A program made the position numbers and the translations under genes. A DNA stretch of 64,000 nt from Adiantum capillus-veneris (lineage: Eukaryota > Streptophyta > Polypodiopsida > Polypodiales > Pteridaceae): positions 39,315,558-39,379,557 of the forward strand of contig CM043946.1 of the NCBI GenBank assembly GCA_014529385.2, written 5' to 3'. The notes beneath the pieces are model-generated. The model had not been told where the DNA came from. It made no database searches and worked only from the letters and a program-made list of their open reading frames with translations. Shown here piece after piece: positions 34,419 to 46,147 of this stretch. Positions within the stretch are counted from its first letter, which is position 1, and each line of letters opens with the position of its first letter.

Positions 34419-34442
34419 CTATCTTTGGCACTCCCAAGATAG
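34419..34442. repeat. Hairpin motif, left cluster, copy 2
   Basis: Arms CTATCTTTGG and CCCAAGATAG around a short centre. One mismatch in the stem. Confidence 0.6.
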
Positions 34443-34704
34443 ATTAGTGTGATATCGTGTCCTTTTGGGCTTCTTTCACCTTGAGTGCTTCTCTAGGGTT
34501 TCAACTTGGTGTTTGATGAAGTTTGAGCTCAAGTGGTAATCTTGAAGTCTTTTGTGTCCATCTTTAGCGCCTTTTGGTAGTAAAGTGCAACATAAGAAAG
34601 TGCATGAATGATAAGAGTGTACCAGGGTGGTGTAGGTTATGTGTCAGCGAAGGGGATCATACTTGTGTGAAAAAGATAAGCAAAAATTTCTTCAAACATG
34701 GCGG

Positions 34705-34730
34705 TTTATCTTTGGTATTCCTAAGATAAA
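34705..34730. repeat. Hairpin motif, left cluster, copy 3
   Basis: Arms TTTATCTTTGG and CCTAAGATAAA with a short centre. The spacing from copy 2 is 286 bp. Confidence 0.6.
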
Positions 34731-34742
34731 TTTTGCATTTTA

Positions 34743-35462
34743 TTGTCATTTATGCCCCCAACTTGCCCCATATAGCTTCTACTATGTTAGTTAAGGTAGG
34801 TGACGGCTCTGGTTCTATATCTTGCACTTGTTGTTGATCTCAATAAAGTTGGTTGTCCCCTTCTAAGTAGAGTATGCTTTGGGGTGACTAGCTTGTGGTT
34901 GTGGGTCCACTGAAGGTTAGTAGGAGTTAGGTATAGTGTGTATAGTACCCCCCTTGACTTTGAGGTCAAATAGATCAATATTTTGCATGAAAGTGCAAAA
35001 TGTCACTTTGCGGTGGGGATTTGGTCATTTTTTCCTATCATAATGAGATGGACTTTGATGCACCCCCAAATCTCTACAGGTCTTCTACTTGATGGCATCT
35101 GCCACCATGCGTCAATTTTGGTCAAAATTTGAGCCTTTAACCTTCGGCACCTCAATTTTTGTAGTGCATGTGTGATAAAATCGTTTCTATGCATGGTCAA
35201 GATTGGCCCTATCATGCTACTAATGTCAATGCATGTAATCACACTATGTGGTGCAAGAGGTGGGTCTTGAGAAGTGTACTCAAGGGTTGTTGATGGCGAG
35301 ATATCCTGTGTTGGAACTCTCTTGAAGAGTAAATCATATAGAAATTGAGTGTGTTCTTTGATTGTGCAATACGCACAGTCCATAGCAAGAGTACTAAAAT
35401 CTGTGGGCACAATTGTGGATGATGGTCCCTGTGGGCTATGGACTGTGCCTTGATCATTTACG
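34743..35462. other. Non-coding or unrecognised sequence left of the D RNase H
   Basis: About 720 bp with short minus-strand frames (to about 135 codons at 35003-35410) that match nothing I know. A purine-rich AAGTCAAGGGGGG on the minus strand near 34950 could be a polypurine tract of D, but no LTR start could be confirmed beside it. Confidence 0.3.
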
Positions 35463-36098
35463 TAGAGAATAGATACGCATCTTGTAAATCATAGCCTACC
35501 CCTTTAGGTGCTTCCCCTGAGGTGAGCCTTGATAGATGATCCACTCTTTGGTGTGTGGTTCCCTTTTTTAGTACCACTGCCAAGTCAAATTTGAGTAGGA
35601 TGATGAACTATCTCACAATCCTTCCTATATTGCATGGCTTGTTCACCAAATAGAGTAAGGCTTGATGGTCTAACTTGTTACTAGCTAACAAGTAATGTCA
35701 ATATGTCTTAATTGCATACACCATCCCAAGACCTTGTCTTTTAGTTGTAATGTAATTCTTTTCTGCTAGGTTTAGTTGTCTGCTAGCATATGATAAGGAA
35801 AATCCATAGTCCCCTCTCTTGGCTGAGCTAAGATACAACCTATAGAAAAATTTGAAGCATCCACATGCACATGGAACACTTTGGTCCTCTGGATCCAGCC
35901 TTCAATAGTGGTCAAATCTTGTTTAAGCTTCTCAAATGACTCTTCGCATTCATCTATCCATTTAAAATGAGTGATAAGGCTATGAATGGGTTTAGCTATG
36001 ATCACATACATGTAGATGAATCTATGATAATATCCACAATGACCCATAAATGCCTGAACTTCCTTAACATATGTTGGTCTAGCCATTTCAGCAATCAC
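35463..36098 (-). pseudogene. Element D RNase H
   Basis: The minus frame carries VQAFMGHCGYYHRFI (RT thumb end), HVDASNFSIGCILAQP (first catalytic Asp region of RNase H), LDHQALLYLVNKP and GRIVR, then a typical tail with DHLSRLTSGEAP. Several stops and shifts. The NKP...GRI pattern resembles the Tat/Athila side of Ty3/gypsy and is unlike the C-family RNase H. Confidence 0.8.
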
Positions 36099-36149
36099 TG
36101 CTACCTTCTTTGTGTCTGTGGAAATATCATTTTTTGATACAATATGTTC

Positions 36150-36660
36150 AAGGTTTTTGCCATGTCTAACAATAAATATGCATTTTTTTGGAATTAAAAA
36201 ATCCTATATAGACATTATTTCTCAAAGACCCATCGTAAATGTTTGAAATTACTCTCTCTTTCTGTGGAGTGCACAGAAAGATCATCCATATATACTTCTA
36301 GGAAATTCTGTATATATTCCTTAAGAGAATGGCTCATTAACCTTTGGAATGTTGTTGGTGCATTGGTCAAACCAAAAAGCATGACCCGATAAGCAAAAAT
36401 CTCACATTCCGTGGCAAAGCCCATTTTATGTTTATCTGTAGGATCTATGGTTAATTGGTTGTAACTAGAGAATCCATCTAAGAAACTTTAAGCCTCCTTG
36501 CTATCTACTTGTTCTAGCACATGGTCTATGATAGGAAGAGGATAGTTATCTCGTATAGTGGTGGCATTCACCTTCTTGAGATTTACTCACACTTTGCAAT
36601 TCTTTTTTGGCACCACCACAATAGGTGATACCCAGGAAAACAACAAAGTTATCCCAATCA
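36150..36660 (-). pseudogene. Element D reverse transcriptase
   Basis: Motifs in order: SPIVVVPKKN, NATTIRDNYPLPIIDHVLEQV, FLDGFSSYNQLTI, MLFGLTNAPTTFQRLM and the catalytic VYMDDLSVHS. At least two in-frame stops. This is a different gypsy lineage from C1, C2 and F. Confidence 0.85.
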
Positions 36661-37451
36661 GTGTGTCCCATTTCTTGTGATACCTTTGTTGGCATCTTCG
36701 GTGCTAGTTTGGATTTGAAAAAAATTTCTTCTCCTTCTAAAAGTAAATTTTTTGCCGTCACGTGCTCTTTTTTAGAGTCTGATTCCTTCGTTGTAATTTT
36801 TTCTTCTTCCAACTCATCTGTGGAATCATAGTAATGATCAGAGAAGACTCGTTTCTCCTCGATCATTACAATAAATACCATCTTGATTGGGACTACGTCA
36901 TAGCCTTCCTTGTACACACATCCAAGTGGCCAGAATTTGAGTTCACTCAAAGGGTTTGAACAAACATTTACGGAATGGTTCAATAGGTGTGTATCCTGCA
37001 GTATTCACTTTTCTGCCTAAAACACAATCTCCCTTTTGTAAACTGCCCAATTCAAAAGACCCATACATCCAACTGGAGTATCTTTGTGTATCCATGATAG
37101 TAGTTTAGTCTCTGTTGAGGTTTTAGAGTCCAATTCCTGTATAGGTGTCCTCAGGACATCCTTGTAAGAATGGTCCTTCATAGTTATTCGAGTAACTGCT
37201 CCACTTGTTTCAGGTCAAGATGATCATTTTCCCAATCTTAGATCAATTGTATTTGTTTCATGAATGGTCTTCCCATGATGATTTTATAGTTGAGTTTCTT
37301 TCCAAAATTGACAATGACAAAGGTGTGTTGATAGTCAATTCCACAGGAGTTGACTATCACATTTTCTAATAGGCCCATTGGTTTCTCAATGTGCATCTCC
37401 CAATTTCAATTTCATCTTTGTTTGTATCATTGATAGTTTTTCACAAGCTTC
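36661..37451 (-). pseudogene. Element D region between protease and RT
   Basis: A minus frame at 36546-36983 is acidic (STDELEEEKITTKESDSKKE), typical of the linker before RT. The rest is broken in all frames, with only short protein-like pieces. Confidence 0.5.
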
Positions 37452-37640
37452 CTAGATGGCTTTCATTGCTGTGGATATGCTTGCCCCACTATCCAAAATA
37501 GCCATGGTGATTACATCATTGTATTGTATTGGAAGGGTAGTGTTTCCCTCATTCCCCTCACAGTAGTCACCTACTTTGTTCATGGGCATAGAGTTGACAA
37601 GTTTAGTCCGTATCTCCTCATTTTTCGTTTTTTCCACGTT
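37452..37640 (-). pseudogene. Element D aspartic protease fragment
   Basis: The motif VITMAILDSGASIS has the D-S-G-A active site of a retroelement protease. The frame stops soon after. Confidence 0.65.
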
Positions 37641-38494
37641 TGTTCGGGATACTCCTTTTTAGTCCATCTTTTCCATAGTGGTTTGAAAATCTCCTCATAG
37701 ATGTGGTTGTATCTTCAGTAGCTCACCCAACCTGATTGTGCATTGGATTGGAGTTGACATAATGGATTGCAAATTTTCCATATCCAAGGTTTGTTTTGGT
37801 CTATTTGATTTTTTGTTTTGCATACCACCAATTTCTCTTCATTCTCACCTAGGTACAAAGGTAGTGTTTGCAGTGTCTAGATTTTGTTAAGCATGACTGC
37901 TCTGATCCCCAATATCCATACAAAGATTGTTCATCTAATTTCATGGGTGGTCTATCTAGCCATAACTCTTCAATTGGAGCCGATTTTAGAGTCAGACTCC
38001 CATCTTTTTCTTCCCTAACTCATTTTCACAAGTGGTTTGGCCAATATTCCTCAACTATTGGCACTCATTTCCACCCCTCCTCACTATCAAGAACTATTAG
38101 CTAAGGTGAATGTGCAACATTGTCCTCTAAAGTTTTCAACTCTCCCTTCTCTTGTACTTTTTCTCTTATGGTTTTCGTTACAATTTCTTCTGAATTTCCT
38201 ATGATTTTTGGCTAATGTTTCCAGCATGGATTGCGGTATTTACACTAAGTTTTTGTACGCTTCTAATTTAGCTGCTTCGATGTCAGTTTGTTGGATAGTT
38301 TTTCTAATTGGTTTCCAGTGTCTGACTTGCTTTCAGTCCATCTTGGAAAGCTTCCAAGGTTGTGTTCAGCGGTTTATATATTTTATCAACAATACCAATC
38401 CTATTGATTTTGGTTGTAGTTCCTTGAAATCTGATAACAGCATCTGCATCTTTTGCTCTACCTCCTTCCGTATCCTCCCTTTGACCTCCTTTTG
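37641..38494 (-). other. Element D, degenerate gag-pro linker
   Basis: Protein-like pieces on the minus strand but no recognisable motif. The element is broken at 38494 by insertion of C2 and resumes at 53512. Confidence 0.4.
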
Positions 38495-40069
38495 TGTCAT
38501 AAAATCTAATATCTAACCAACCCAAATTATTGTTTCATATTAAACTCATCATTTAATGTGGGAGAATAGACAAGAACAAGGGTTAGAATATAGACATGTG
38601 CTTACGGGTCTATCTCAACACGGGGCCAATGGTAAAGGGCTCCAAATGAGAGATGATAATGTCAAAGATCAAGGCTAGCTAATGGAGCTTAAAGACCTTA
38701 GGGTTAGCTTCATTAAAGACCTACAATGGTTAGTGTTAAAATTCCTTTGACCTTAGGCAAGCTAGGGTTGTGCTTGAGGTGGGAACCCGGCCCAAGCTTG
38801 AGGTGCTTGTCGTGCTTGCTGATTGAGGTGCTTGAGGTGTTTGTTGTGCTTGCTAACTAAGGTGCTTGAGGTGATTAATGACTAAGGTGCTAAGGTGCTC
38901 CATGACTAAGGTGCTTGAGGGGCTTGAGGTGTTCCACAAAGTCAACATGATCCCTACTCATGAGGGGGGATCCCTCTTTGTAGGAGCTAGAGAGAGAACA
39001 CACACACCCTCACACAAGGAAATCTTGCTACAAAGAAAGCAAATAGAACACTTGTCAAGCTCCTCCTCATGTTGCCTTCATAGTGTGCCTAAATCCTATT
39101 GGTTAGCCTCCCAAGGTATCCAATGATAAGTTAGTTAATTAAAATAATCGTTTATGCATTTATCAAGCCCTCTCTCTCAAAGGGGAAAGGGGGACACTTG
39201 TCCCAAGGCTACCCTTGTTGCTTGATATGCACTAAGCATGTGATTGGCCAGCAGGCTTGAGGAGGTCCAATCAGGTGCAAGTTAGTGCTAGAAGCGGGGG
39301 TCGACCAAAGCAAGGAGGGGGCTAGCTTGGGGGGTATACTCTCCCCCACACACACACACACTCTCTCTCTATTTCTCTCTATCTCTCATTGGGTGAAGTG
39401 CAAAGCGCAAGATCTCCATCTCCTTCTCCAAGCTAGTAGAGAAGTTGAGAGCCTACACCAACACTCTTGGCTATGGAATGCAAATCCAACCAAGAGCCAT
39501 GCTTCAATGCTTAAGCTTGACATATTCTCCATCTTTGTTACTATGCTATTATGTATGCTAGCAAGAAGAGTGATGAGATAAGTGAGAACTATTTCTTTCT
39601 CCTATGAATGTTTCTTCTTCATCTTCCCTACCCTCATTCCCCGCTATCTCTCTCCACCTTTGAAGGTGTTTGAGGCCTTGGGACTGAGACTAGGGATGGT
39701 TAATGCTTTTTACAAAGTCTATGTTATGATCATGATGCATAAATCTTTCCATCTTCATTGCATCACCTAGGTCACAAGGAACACAAAGATTGTATTGTAC
39801 CAAGTCTCTCTTGATGGGAGAATGTATAATACAAAAGCCTATTGGAGGGGGACCGGCTCTACATGAATCTGGTCCTCAAATGTTGTCAAGTTCTCTAAAC
39901 TCTCTCTGTTGCAAAAGTATTGTTCATGCCAAGTTAATTATTTATTATGGTTAAGTTGTTACCGCTAAATAAGTTCACCCTCTACGTTCTCAAATTAGTC
40001 TCACAAAAATGCTCTCTCTAATTCTCCTAATTCTGCTATTCTCAAAGTTCATAGGCCGTTTCCATTACA
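38495..40069 (+). repeat. C2 5' LTR
   Basis: 1575 bp, TGTCAT to CCATTACA, aligned in inverse orientation with 20425-22036. It contains the GAGGTGCTTG-type minisatellite at about 38765-38940. Confidence 0.88.
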
Positions 40070-40070
40070 T

Positions 40071-40082
40071 TGGTATCAAAGC
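40071..40082 (+). other. C2 primer-binding site
   Basis: TGGTATCAAAGC, one change from the initiator-Met core, one base after the LTR. Leader to 40467. Confidence 0.9.
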
Positions 40083-40467
40083 TAATTGTTTCTCTTTTCT
40101 TGATTAAGAAGGGAGGGCCTTAAGTTGTCCATGAAAGGTTGGGCCTGTTTATTGGAATAGGGTAAGTGGGATAGAGATCTATTATCTTGGTTGAGAAGGA
40201 CTTAGTTTGAGAAATATAGTCTTGATAATGGAGCCTCTTGGGGCTTGCCTTTGGCATAACCATTATTCAGCTACTACGAGCAAGCTCAATAGAAACCATA
40301 ATCAGCCGAGCAATGTTAGACCCTCTCCACTAGTCTTTGCAATCAATAGTGTCTAAACCATGGGTGTGGCTACTTGATAATTTATTTTCAAAGGTAAAGA
40401 AGAGTAGCGACTAAAGTTTTTGAGAGTGCCAAAGCACAAAGTAATTATATACATAAGTATAATTAGC

Positions 40468-42129
40468 ATGGCTAACAATAACCAAGAGAGTAGAATGCTA
40501 ACTTTGACTTTTCACATGAAGGTGCTAATGATGATCCCTCATGTTTGTCAATTGCCTTGTTACTAGGTTGCAGTAAGCTATGGCCAACCTTGCTCTGCAA
40601 ACCTAAGTTACTCAATAACTTCGTGCTTATGGAATTTTCCTTCCTCTCCAAGAGGAGAGAGAGCTTAGGAGGCCTCTTGATGAGACCCCCGAAAGAAGAC
40701 TCTTTCCCATAAGAGAGGAGGAATCCAAAGAACAAGAAAGAAGAAAATCCCTAAGTTCCTCTGAAAGTGTGGCTCCACAAAGATGGCGGTCTAGAGGATT
40801 GCCAACTCCTCCCAAGAGGAAACGGTTGACCCGCATCCCTTCTCCTCGTCACTCCAAAAGGGAAGAGATGAAACAAAGCAAGAAAAGGAAAAGAAAGAGG
40901 TCACCCTCTTCTCCTTATTCTTCACCTTCCTCCTCTTTCAACGAAAGCTACACCTATTCTCCTAGAGAATACAAGAGGGGAGGACATTGCAAATCCTACC
41001 CTGCATGGAGAAGATCCCAAAAGATCAATAAGTTCAAAGAGGGAGGAAAGAGTATCTATTTTTTCACCTATGATGGCACCTTTGGTGTTGTCGACAAAGT
41101 ATTGGCCTTCACCCAGCAATTTCATGAGGCCTTTAAAGATGAGGGCTTCAAGGAGTCCTCCAAGCTACACCATGTAGCTATGCACTACCAGAAATTTGAT
41201 CATCGATGGTGGGCTAGCCTTTGTGGCAACGGCAAAGCCCCAAAGACATGGAAAGTTCTACGAGTTTCCATCATGAAGCAATTCCTTGCAAGCAATGCAA
41301 AGGACAAAGTGCTTATTGAGTGGCAGAATTTGAAGCTTCTCACTCATGATTATATCCACAAATATGTGGACAAGTTTTGGGACTTACATCTTAAGGCTAT
41401 TGTCTTTCAAAAGATAGACTTTGTCGAGCAAAAGCAACAACTATGTGGCCGAGTACATCACCGAATAAATCCACCACACTATGGTTTCTTAGTGCATCAA
41501 TTTCCAACAAGGGGCTAATTTCCAACAAGGGGCTAGAAGGAATGTCAACCCCATGGAAATCAAACGGACTGGTTCTATCACCGAAGAAATCCACCACACT
41601 ATGGTTGCTTCGTGCATCAATTTCCAACAAGGGTCTAGAAGGAATGTCAACCCCATGGAAAGCAAAGACAAAAGTGATGCAAAGGGAAAAACCAATGCCC
41701 AAAATTCTTCCCAGTACTCCAAACGTCCCGGTTCTATCACCGAAGAAATCCACCACACTATGGTTGCTTCGTGCATCAATTTCCAACAAGGGGCTAGAAG
41801 GAATGTCAACCCCATGGAAAGAAAAGACAAAAGTGATGCAAAGGTAAAAACCAATGCCCAAAATTCTTCCCAAGGCAAATTCAACAACAACAACAAATCG
41901 GTCCAAGGAGAAGGAGTTTACAAAGGTAAAAATAAACTCTCTTGAAGAGCTTGAAGCTTCTCACAAGGATCGTAAATGTTTTAAGTGTGGGGAGCAAGGA
42001 CATGGCTATCGTTCTTGCCCCAAGAGAAATGCTCGCAATGAGACTCCTAGAGCTTCCACTATATCGAAGCTCCAAAAGATGATGCTCATTGCAAAGGATC
42101 ACCTCTCTCCTATGCTTGAGGAAAGGTAA
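40468..42129 (+). pseudogene. C2 gag
   Basis: ATG at 40468 starts MANNNQES and soon shifts frame. The long open part 40769-41518 encodes the Ser/Arg/Lys linker and Gag domain (FKEGGKSIYFFTYDGTFG, DHRWWASLCGNG, IMKQFLASNAKDKVL). A repeated block follows (41463-41870), then the zinc knuckle CFKCGEQGHGYRSC at about 41970-42020. The protein would bind element RNA. Frame breaks at the N-terminus and at 41518. Confidence 0.85.
41463..41870 (+). repeat. Tandem repeats inside C2 gag
   Basis: Three copies of a block with GAAATCCACCACACTATGG start at 41463, 41583 and 41742 (steps 120 and 159 bp), plus an 18-bp doublet at about 41500-41535. All steps are multiples of three, so they would keep frame. 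C1 and F have a single copy. Confidence 0.85.
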
Positions 42130-43420
42130 GGGAGTATGATGCCTTCATCTTGTTTGACTTTGGCTCTACTCAAAATTTCATATCAATGGAGTTGGGCACC
42201 AAGTTGGGCATTCAAGCAATTGAGATGGGAGATACTGTAACTGCCGCCGATACAGTTTTCAAGGGACGGCAAGCCTCCGCTACTCTCTTGATTGGAAAGT
42301 TGAGGCTTCATGTCCAAAGCTACGTCGACAAAGAAGACTTTTTCATCTCTCCTCTCCAACATGAGGATGCTATCCTAGGGGCACCATGGTTTAACCGCAT
42401 GGCTGCCAACATGAAGTCCCCTAAAAGGAGAATCTATTTCACCTACAGGGAAAAGAGCATGTATATAGATGCTAGTGAGTCTAGTCGTACTATACCACTT
42501 ATAAATCCTCTTGCTTTTGATAAATCAATGAAAAGCTCACATGATTTTTGTCAAAGAGTCCCTAAAAGGTCCTAATTTTTTATCAAATGTAAATGGTAGG
42601 AATCAAGAAGATTTATACTTGTCTAATTTTTTAAAAGGATTCCAAGATGTGTTCATCTATGATATCCCTATGGACTCACCTCCAAAACAAGGGGATGATG
42701 ACCATCAAATTGAGCTCATACCAGGCAGCTTACCGCCTAATAAGCCTCCTTATTGAGTTTCCCAAGCTCAACAAGAGGATACCATGAGGCAAGTACAAGA
42801 ATTGGTAGGCAAAGGTATGGTGAGGCCTAGCTCCTCTCCCTTTTGTTCTCTAGTCCTCCTAGTGCAAAATAAAGATGGTACATACCGCGTGTGTGTGGAC
42901 TATCGAGCACTAAACGATATCACTATCAAAAATAGATTTCTCGTACCTCATTAGAAGATCTATTTGATAAGCTACGAGGCTCTACCTACTTTTGTAGGAT
43001 TGACCTTAAAAGTGGCTACATCAAATAAGGATAGTGAATGAAATATCCTAAAGACCGCTTTTCGTACAACATTTGGTCTTTATGAATATCTAGTCATGCC
43101 TTTTGGCTTGACTAATGCACCATCCATGTTCAATCCTTTAATGGAGAAAATCTTTAGACCCTACCGCAAATTCACTAGAGTGCTCTTTGATAATATCATC
43201 ATCTACTCCAAGTCCTTGGAGGAACACAAGCAACATCTCAGGTGATTTTTCAAGCATTGAGGGAGAACAAGCTTTTTATCGATCAAAAGAAAAGTAAATT
43301 TTTCCTTCAAGAGTTTCAATACTTAGGTCATATTATCTCTCAAGATGGTATCCATATGAATCCATCAAAGTTGTAGGTAATAAAAGCATGGCCTAGCCCA
43401 AGGAATCTACATGAGCTAAG
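42130..43420 (+). pseudogene. C2 protease and reverse transcriptase
   Basis: Protease: FDFGSTQNFIS at about 42150 (D-F-G-S in place of the D-P-G-S of C1) and [44 protein letters not shown], and an active site reading FDNIIIYSK in place of FDDI, so it is catalytically dead. Multiple stops and shifts between 42760 and 43380. Confidence 0.85.
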
Positions 43421-43439
43421 AAGCTTTATTGGTATGTGT

Positions 43440-43985
43440 GCATACTATAGACGCTTCATAGCAAAATTATCTTAAATAGCAGGACCATTACATGACTTAA
43501 CAAAGAAAAATGTTAAGTACTCATGGACTGCTAAGGAGCAAAATTCTTTTGACAAGCTCAAAGATAAACTTATCTCCCAACCAATCCTTATGCTTTTGGA
43601 TCTCTCAAAGCTATTCGAGGTCCAATGTGATGCTTGTGGTGACTGCCTTGTAGCAGTCTTGCTTCAAGAAGGGCATGCCATAGCATATGAGAGCCGAAGG
43701 CTCAATGCCGATGAGCAAGTCTTGGGTATATACAAAAAAGAGCTTTTAGTTGTTCTACATGCCCTAGACACATGGAAGCGCTATTTATTGGGGACTCCAT
43801 TTATTTTGCGAATAGACCACCAAAGTCTCAAGTACTTCATGATGCAAACCAAGCTTTCCAACAAACAAATGAGGTGGGAAATTCTATTTTGCAATTTTAT
43901 TTTCATATTTCTCACATTGTTGGTAAGCACAGTCAAGTGGCCGATGTTCTTTCACGATGACCAAAAGTTAATGCGGTGTCTATAG
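43440..43985 (+). pseudogene. C2 RNase H
   Basis: KLFEVQCDACGDCLVAVLLQEG, VVLHALDTWKRYLLGTPFILR and, after a shift, HIVGKHSQVADVLSR. Same domain as C1 28078-28605. Confidence 0.8.
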
Positions 43986-44157
43986 CAACTCACAATGATC
44001 TATCTTCTATGATAGATGAGTATGCTGATGACCCTGACTTTAAAGACATAATGTCATCCCTTGCTTTGGGGAAGAAAGAGGAACCACTCACCTTGCAAGA
44101 TGGTTATCTTCTTCATGGCATAGGCTATGTGCTACCCACTCCCTTCGTGAGAGAGTC

Positions 44158-44760
44158 ATGTATGAATCCCATGCTCCTCCCTATGCGGGACATAGAGGCA
44201 TTCAACCTACTATTCGAGGAGTAGAGACATACTTCTATTGGCCTACCATAAAACTAGGCATACAAGAGTATGTTTCAAAATGTGTGGTATGTTCAAAGAT
44301 TAAGTATGATAGAGGGAAGCAACCTGGATTACTCCACCCATTTCCAATCCCTAACTCACAATGGGAGAGTATATCCATGGATTTTATCTTTGGATTACCC
44401 AAGTCTATTCATGGGAATACGGGAATATGAACAATAGTCGACAGGTTTAGCAAGCAAGCACACTTTATTCCTATCAAAAATACTATTAAGACACACCAAA
44501 TGGCAACTCTCTTCATATCCCAGATTTTCAAACACCATGGAATGCCAACATCCATCGTGTTAGATAGAGATCCTAGAATGACCAGTAATTTTTGGAAAGG
44601 TCTCTTTGAAAATCTAGGTACAAGATTAAATTTCTCTTCGGCCTATCACCAAACGAATGGCCAAAGTGAGATAGCCAATCTTACGACTCTTGATCTACTA
44701 AAGACCTATGTTACAGATGTAGATCAACACTCACAATGGAAAAAGTACTTACCTTGTCAA
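44158..44760 (+). pseudogene. C2 integrase, truncated
   Basis: Zinc finger (SHAPPYAGHRGIQ, CVVCSKIKYDRGKQ) and core with MDFIFGLPKS, VDRFSKQAHF, LDRDPRMTSNFW and a preserved Glu in NGQSEIANL. A TGA interrupts it at about 44430. At about 44755 the sequence jumps to the 3' end, so the integrase C-terminus and chromodomain are missing. The intact stretch at 44195-44245 documents the sequence lost at the element G insertion in C1. Confidence 0.85.
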
Positions 44761-45050
44761 TGCTTACAATGCTACATTAGATTAAGCAAAAGTACAAGTT
44801 TCTTTTAAATGACCAATCTTTTTGTCTTATAAGACTAATTCTTTTTTTATTGTGAGAAAATTTAAATAGTATGCATGCTTTCAATCATGTTTGTGATGAC
44901 AATATCTCTCAAACACCAAGTAGAATTTGTCACTCTACTTTGGGAGAATGAATGGACTAAAGAACAGACATGCTTGCGGCAGCTATGTCTCCCAAGCACC
45001 AAATGGATTAGTCACCCATCTTGAAATGATGTCATAGGGTAAAAAAGGAT

Positions 45051-45856
45051 AGTTAATTAAATTAATTGTTTATGCATTTATCAAGAGCCCTCTCTCTCAA
45101 AGGGGAAAGGGGGACACTTGTCCCAAGGATACCCTTGTTGCTTGATATGCACTAAGCATGTGATTGGCCAGGCTTGAGAAAGTCCAATTAGGTCCAGGCT
45201 AGTGCTAGAAGAGGGGGTCAACCAAAGTCAAAGAGAGGGCTAGCTTGGGGGGTATACTCTCACCCCCACACACACACGTACACACTCATTCTGTGAAGTG
45301 CAAAGTGCAATAGCTCCATCTCCTTCTCCAAGCTTGTAGAGAAGTTGAGAGCCTACACCAACACTCTTGGCTATGGAATGCAAATCCAACCAAGATCCAT
45401 GCTTCAATGCTTAATCTTTCCATCTTCTCCATCTTCATTACTATGCTATTATGTATGCTAAGCAACAAGACTAATGATAAGTGAGGAACTATTTCTTTCT
45501 CCTATGAATGTTTCATCTTCCTCTTCCCTACCCTCATTCCCCACTAGCTCTCTCCACCTTTGAAGGTGTTTGAGGCCTTGGGACTAAGGCTGGGGATGGT
45601 TAATGCTTTGTACCAAGTCTATGTTATGCTGTGATGCATGAAGCTTTCCATCTTCATTTCATCACTTAGGTCACAAGGAACACAAAGATTGCATTGTACG
45701 AAGTCTCTCTTTATGGGAGAATCTATAATACAAAAGCCTATTGGAGGGGGACCGGGGGACCGGCTCCACATAAATCCGGTCCTCAATTTTTGACAAGTTC
45801 TCTAAACTTTCTCTCTTGCAAAAGTATTGTTCATGCCAAGTTAATTAAGCATTATG
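45051..45856 (+). repeat. C2 3' LTR, first piece
   Basis: Corresponds to the 5' LTR from about 39134 onward and is cut at 45856 by transposon E. The LTR start and polypurine tract are deleted. Confidence 0.85.
45848..45856. repeat. Target-site duplication of transposon E, left copy
   Basis: AGCATTATG here and AATATTATG at 53383-53391. Two transitions in nine bases. Eight or nine bases is the range for hAT, Mutator-like and KDZ/Zisupton-like transposons. Confidence 0.6.
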
Positions 45857-45877
45857 AGGCTTTCTAATCACTGACCA

Positions 45878-45892
45878 AAAAAAATCGAGCGA
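45878..45892 (+). repeat. Subterminal inverted repeat of E, left
   Basis: AAAAAAATCGAGCGA, perfect reverse complement of 53330-53344. Confidence 0.8.
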
Positions 45893-46147
45893 AGGCACAT
45901 TCCGAGCAAATTCGAGGGTAAATTTTCACAAGAGCAACAATTGTGAAAGAAAATAATTATCCCATACATGTTATTTTTAGTACCACAAATTCGTGAACCG
46001 ATGGACACAAAGTTAGATTTCATAATTATTCATAAAATTTAAGTATACTCGACACATAGCGCAATTCTAGGTAATCCTCTCCAAAATAGTCCACCCAAAA
46101 TTTGGCATGTACATCTCCCAAAAAAGTCGACACATGAACTACATAAC

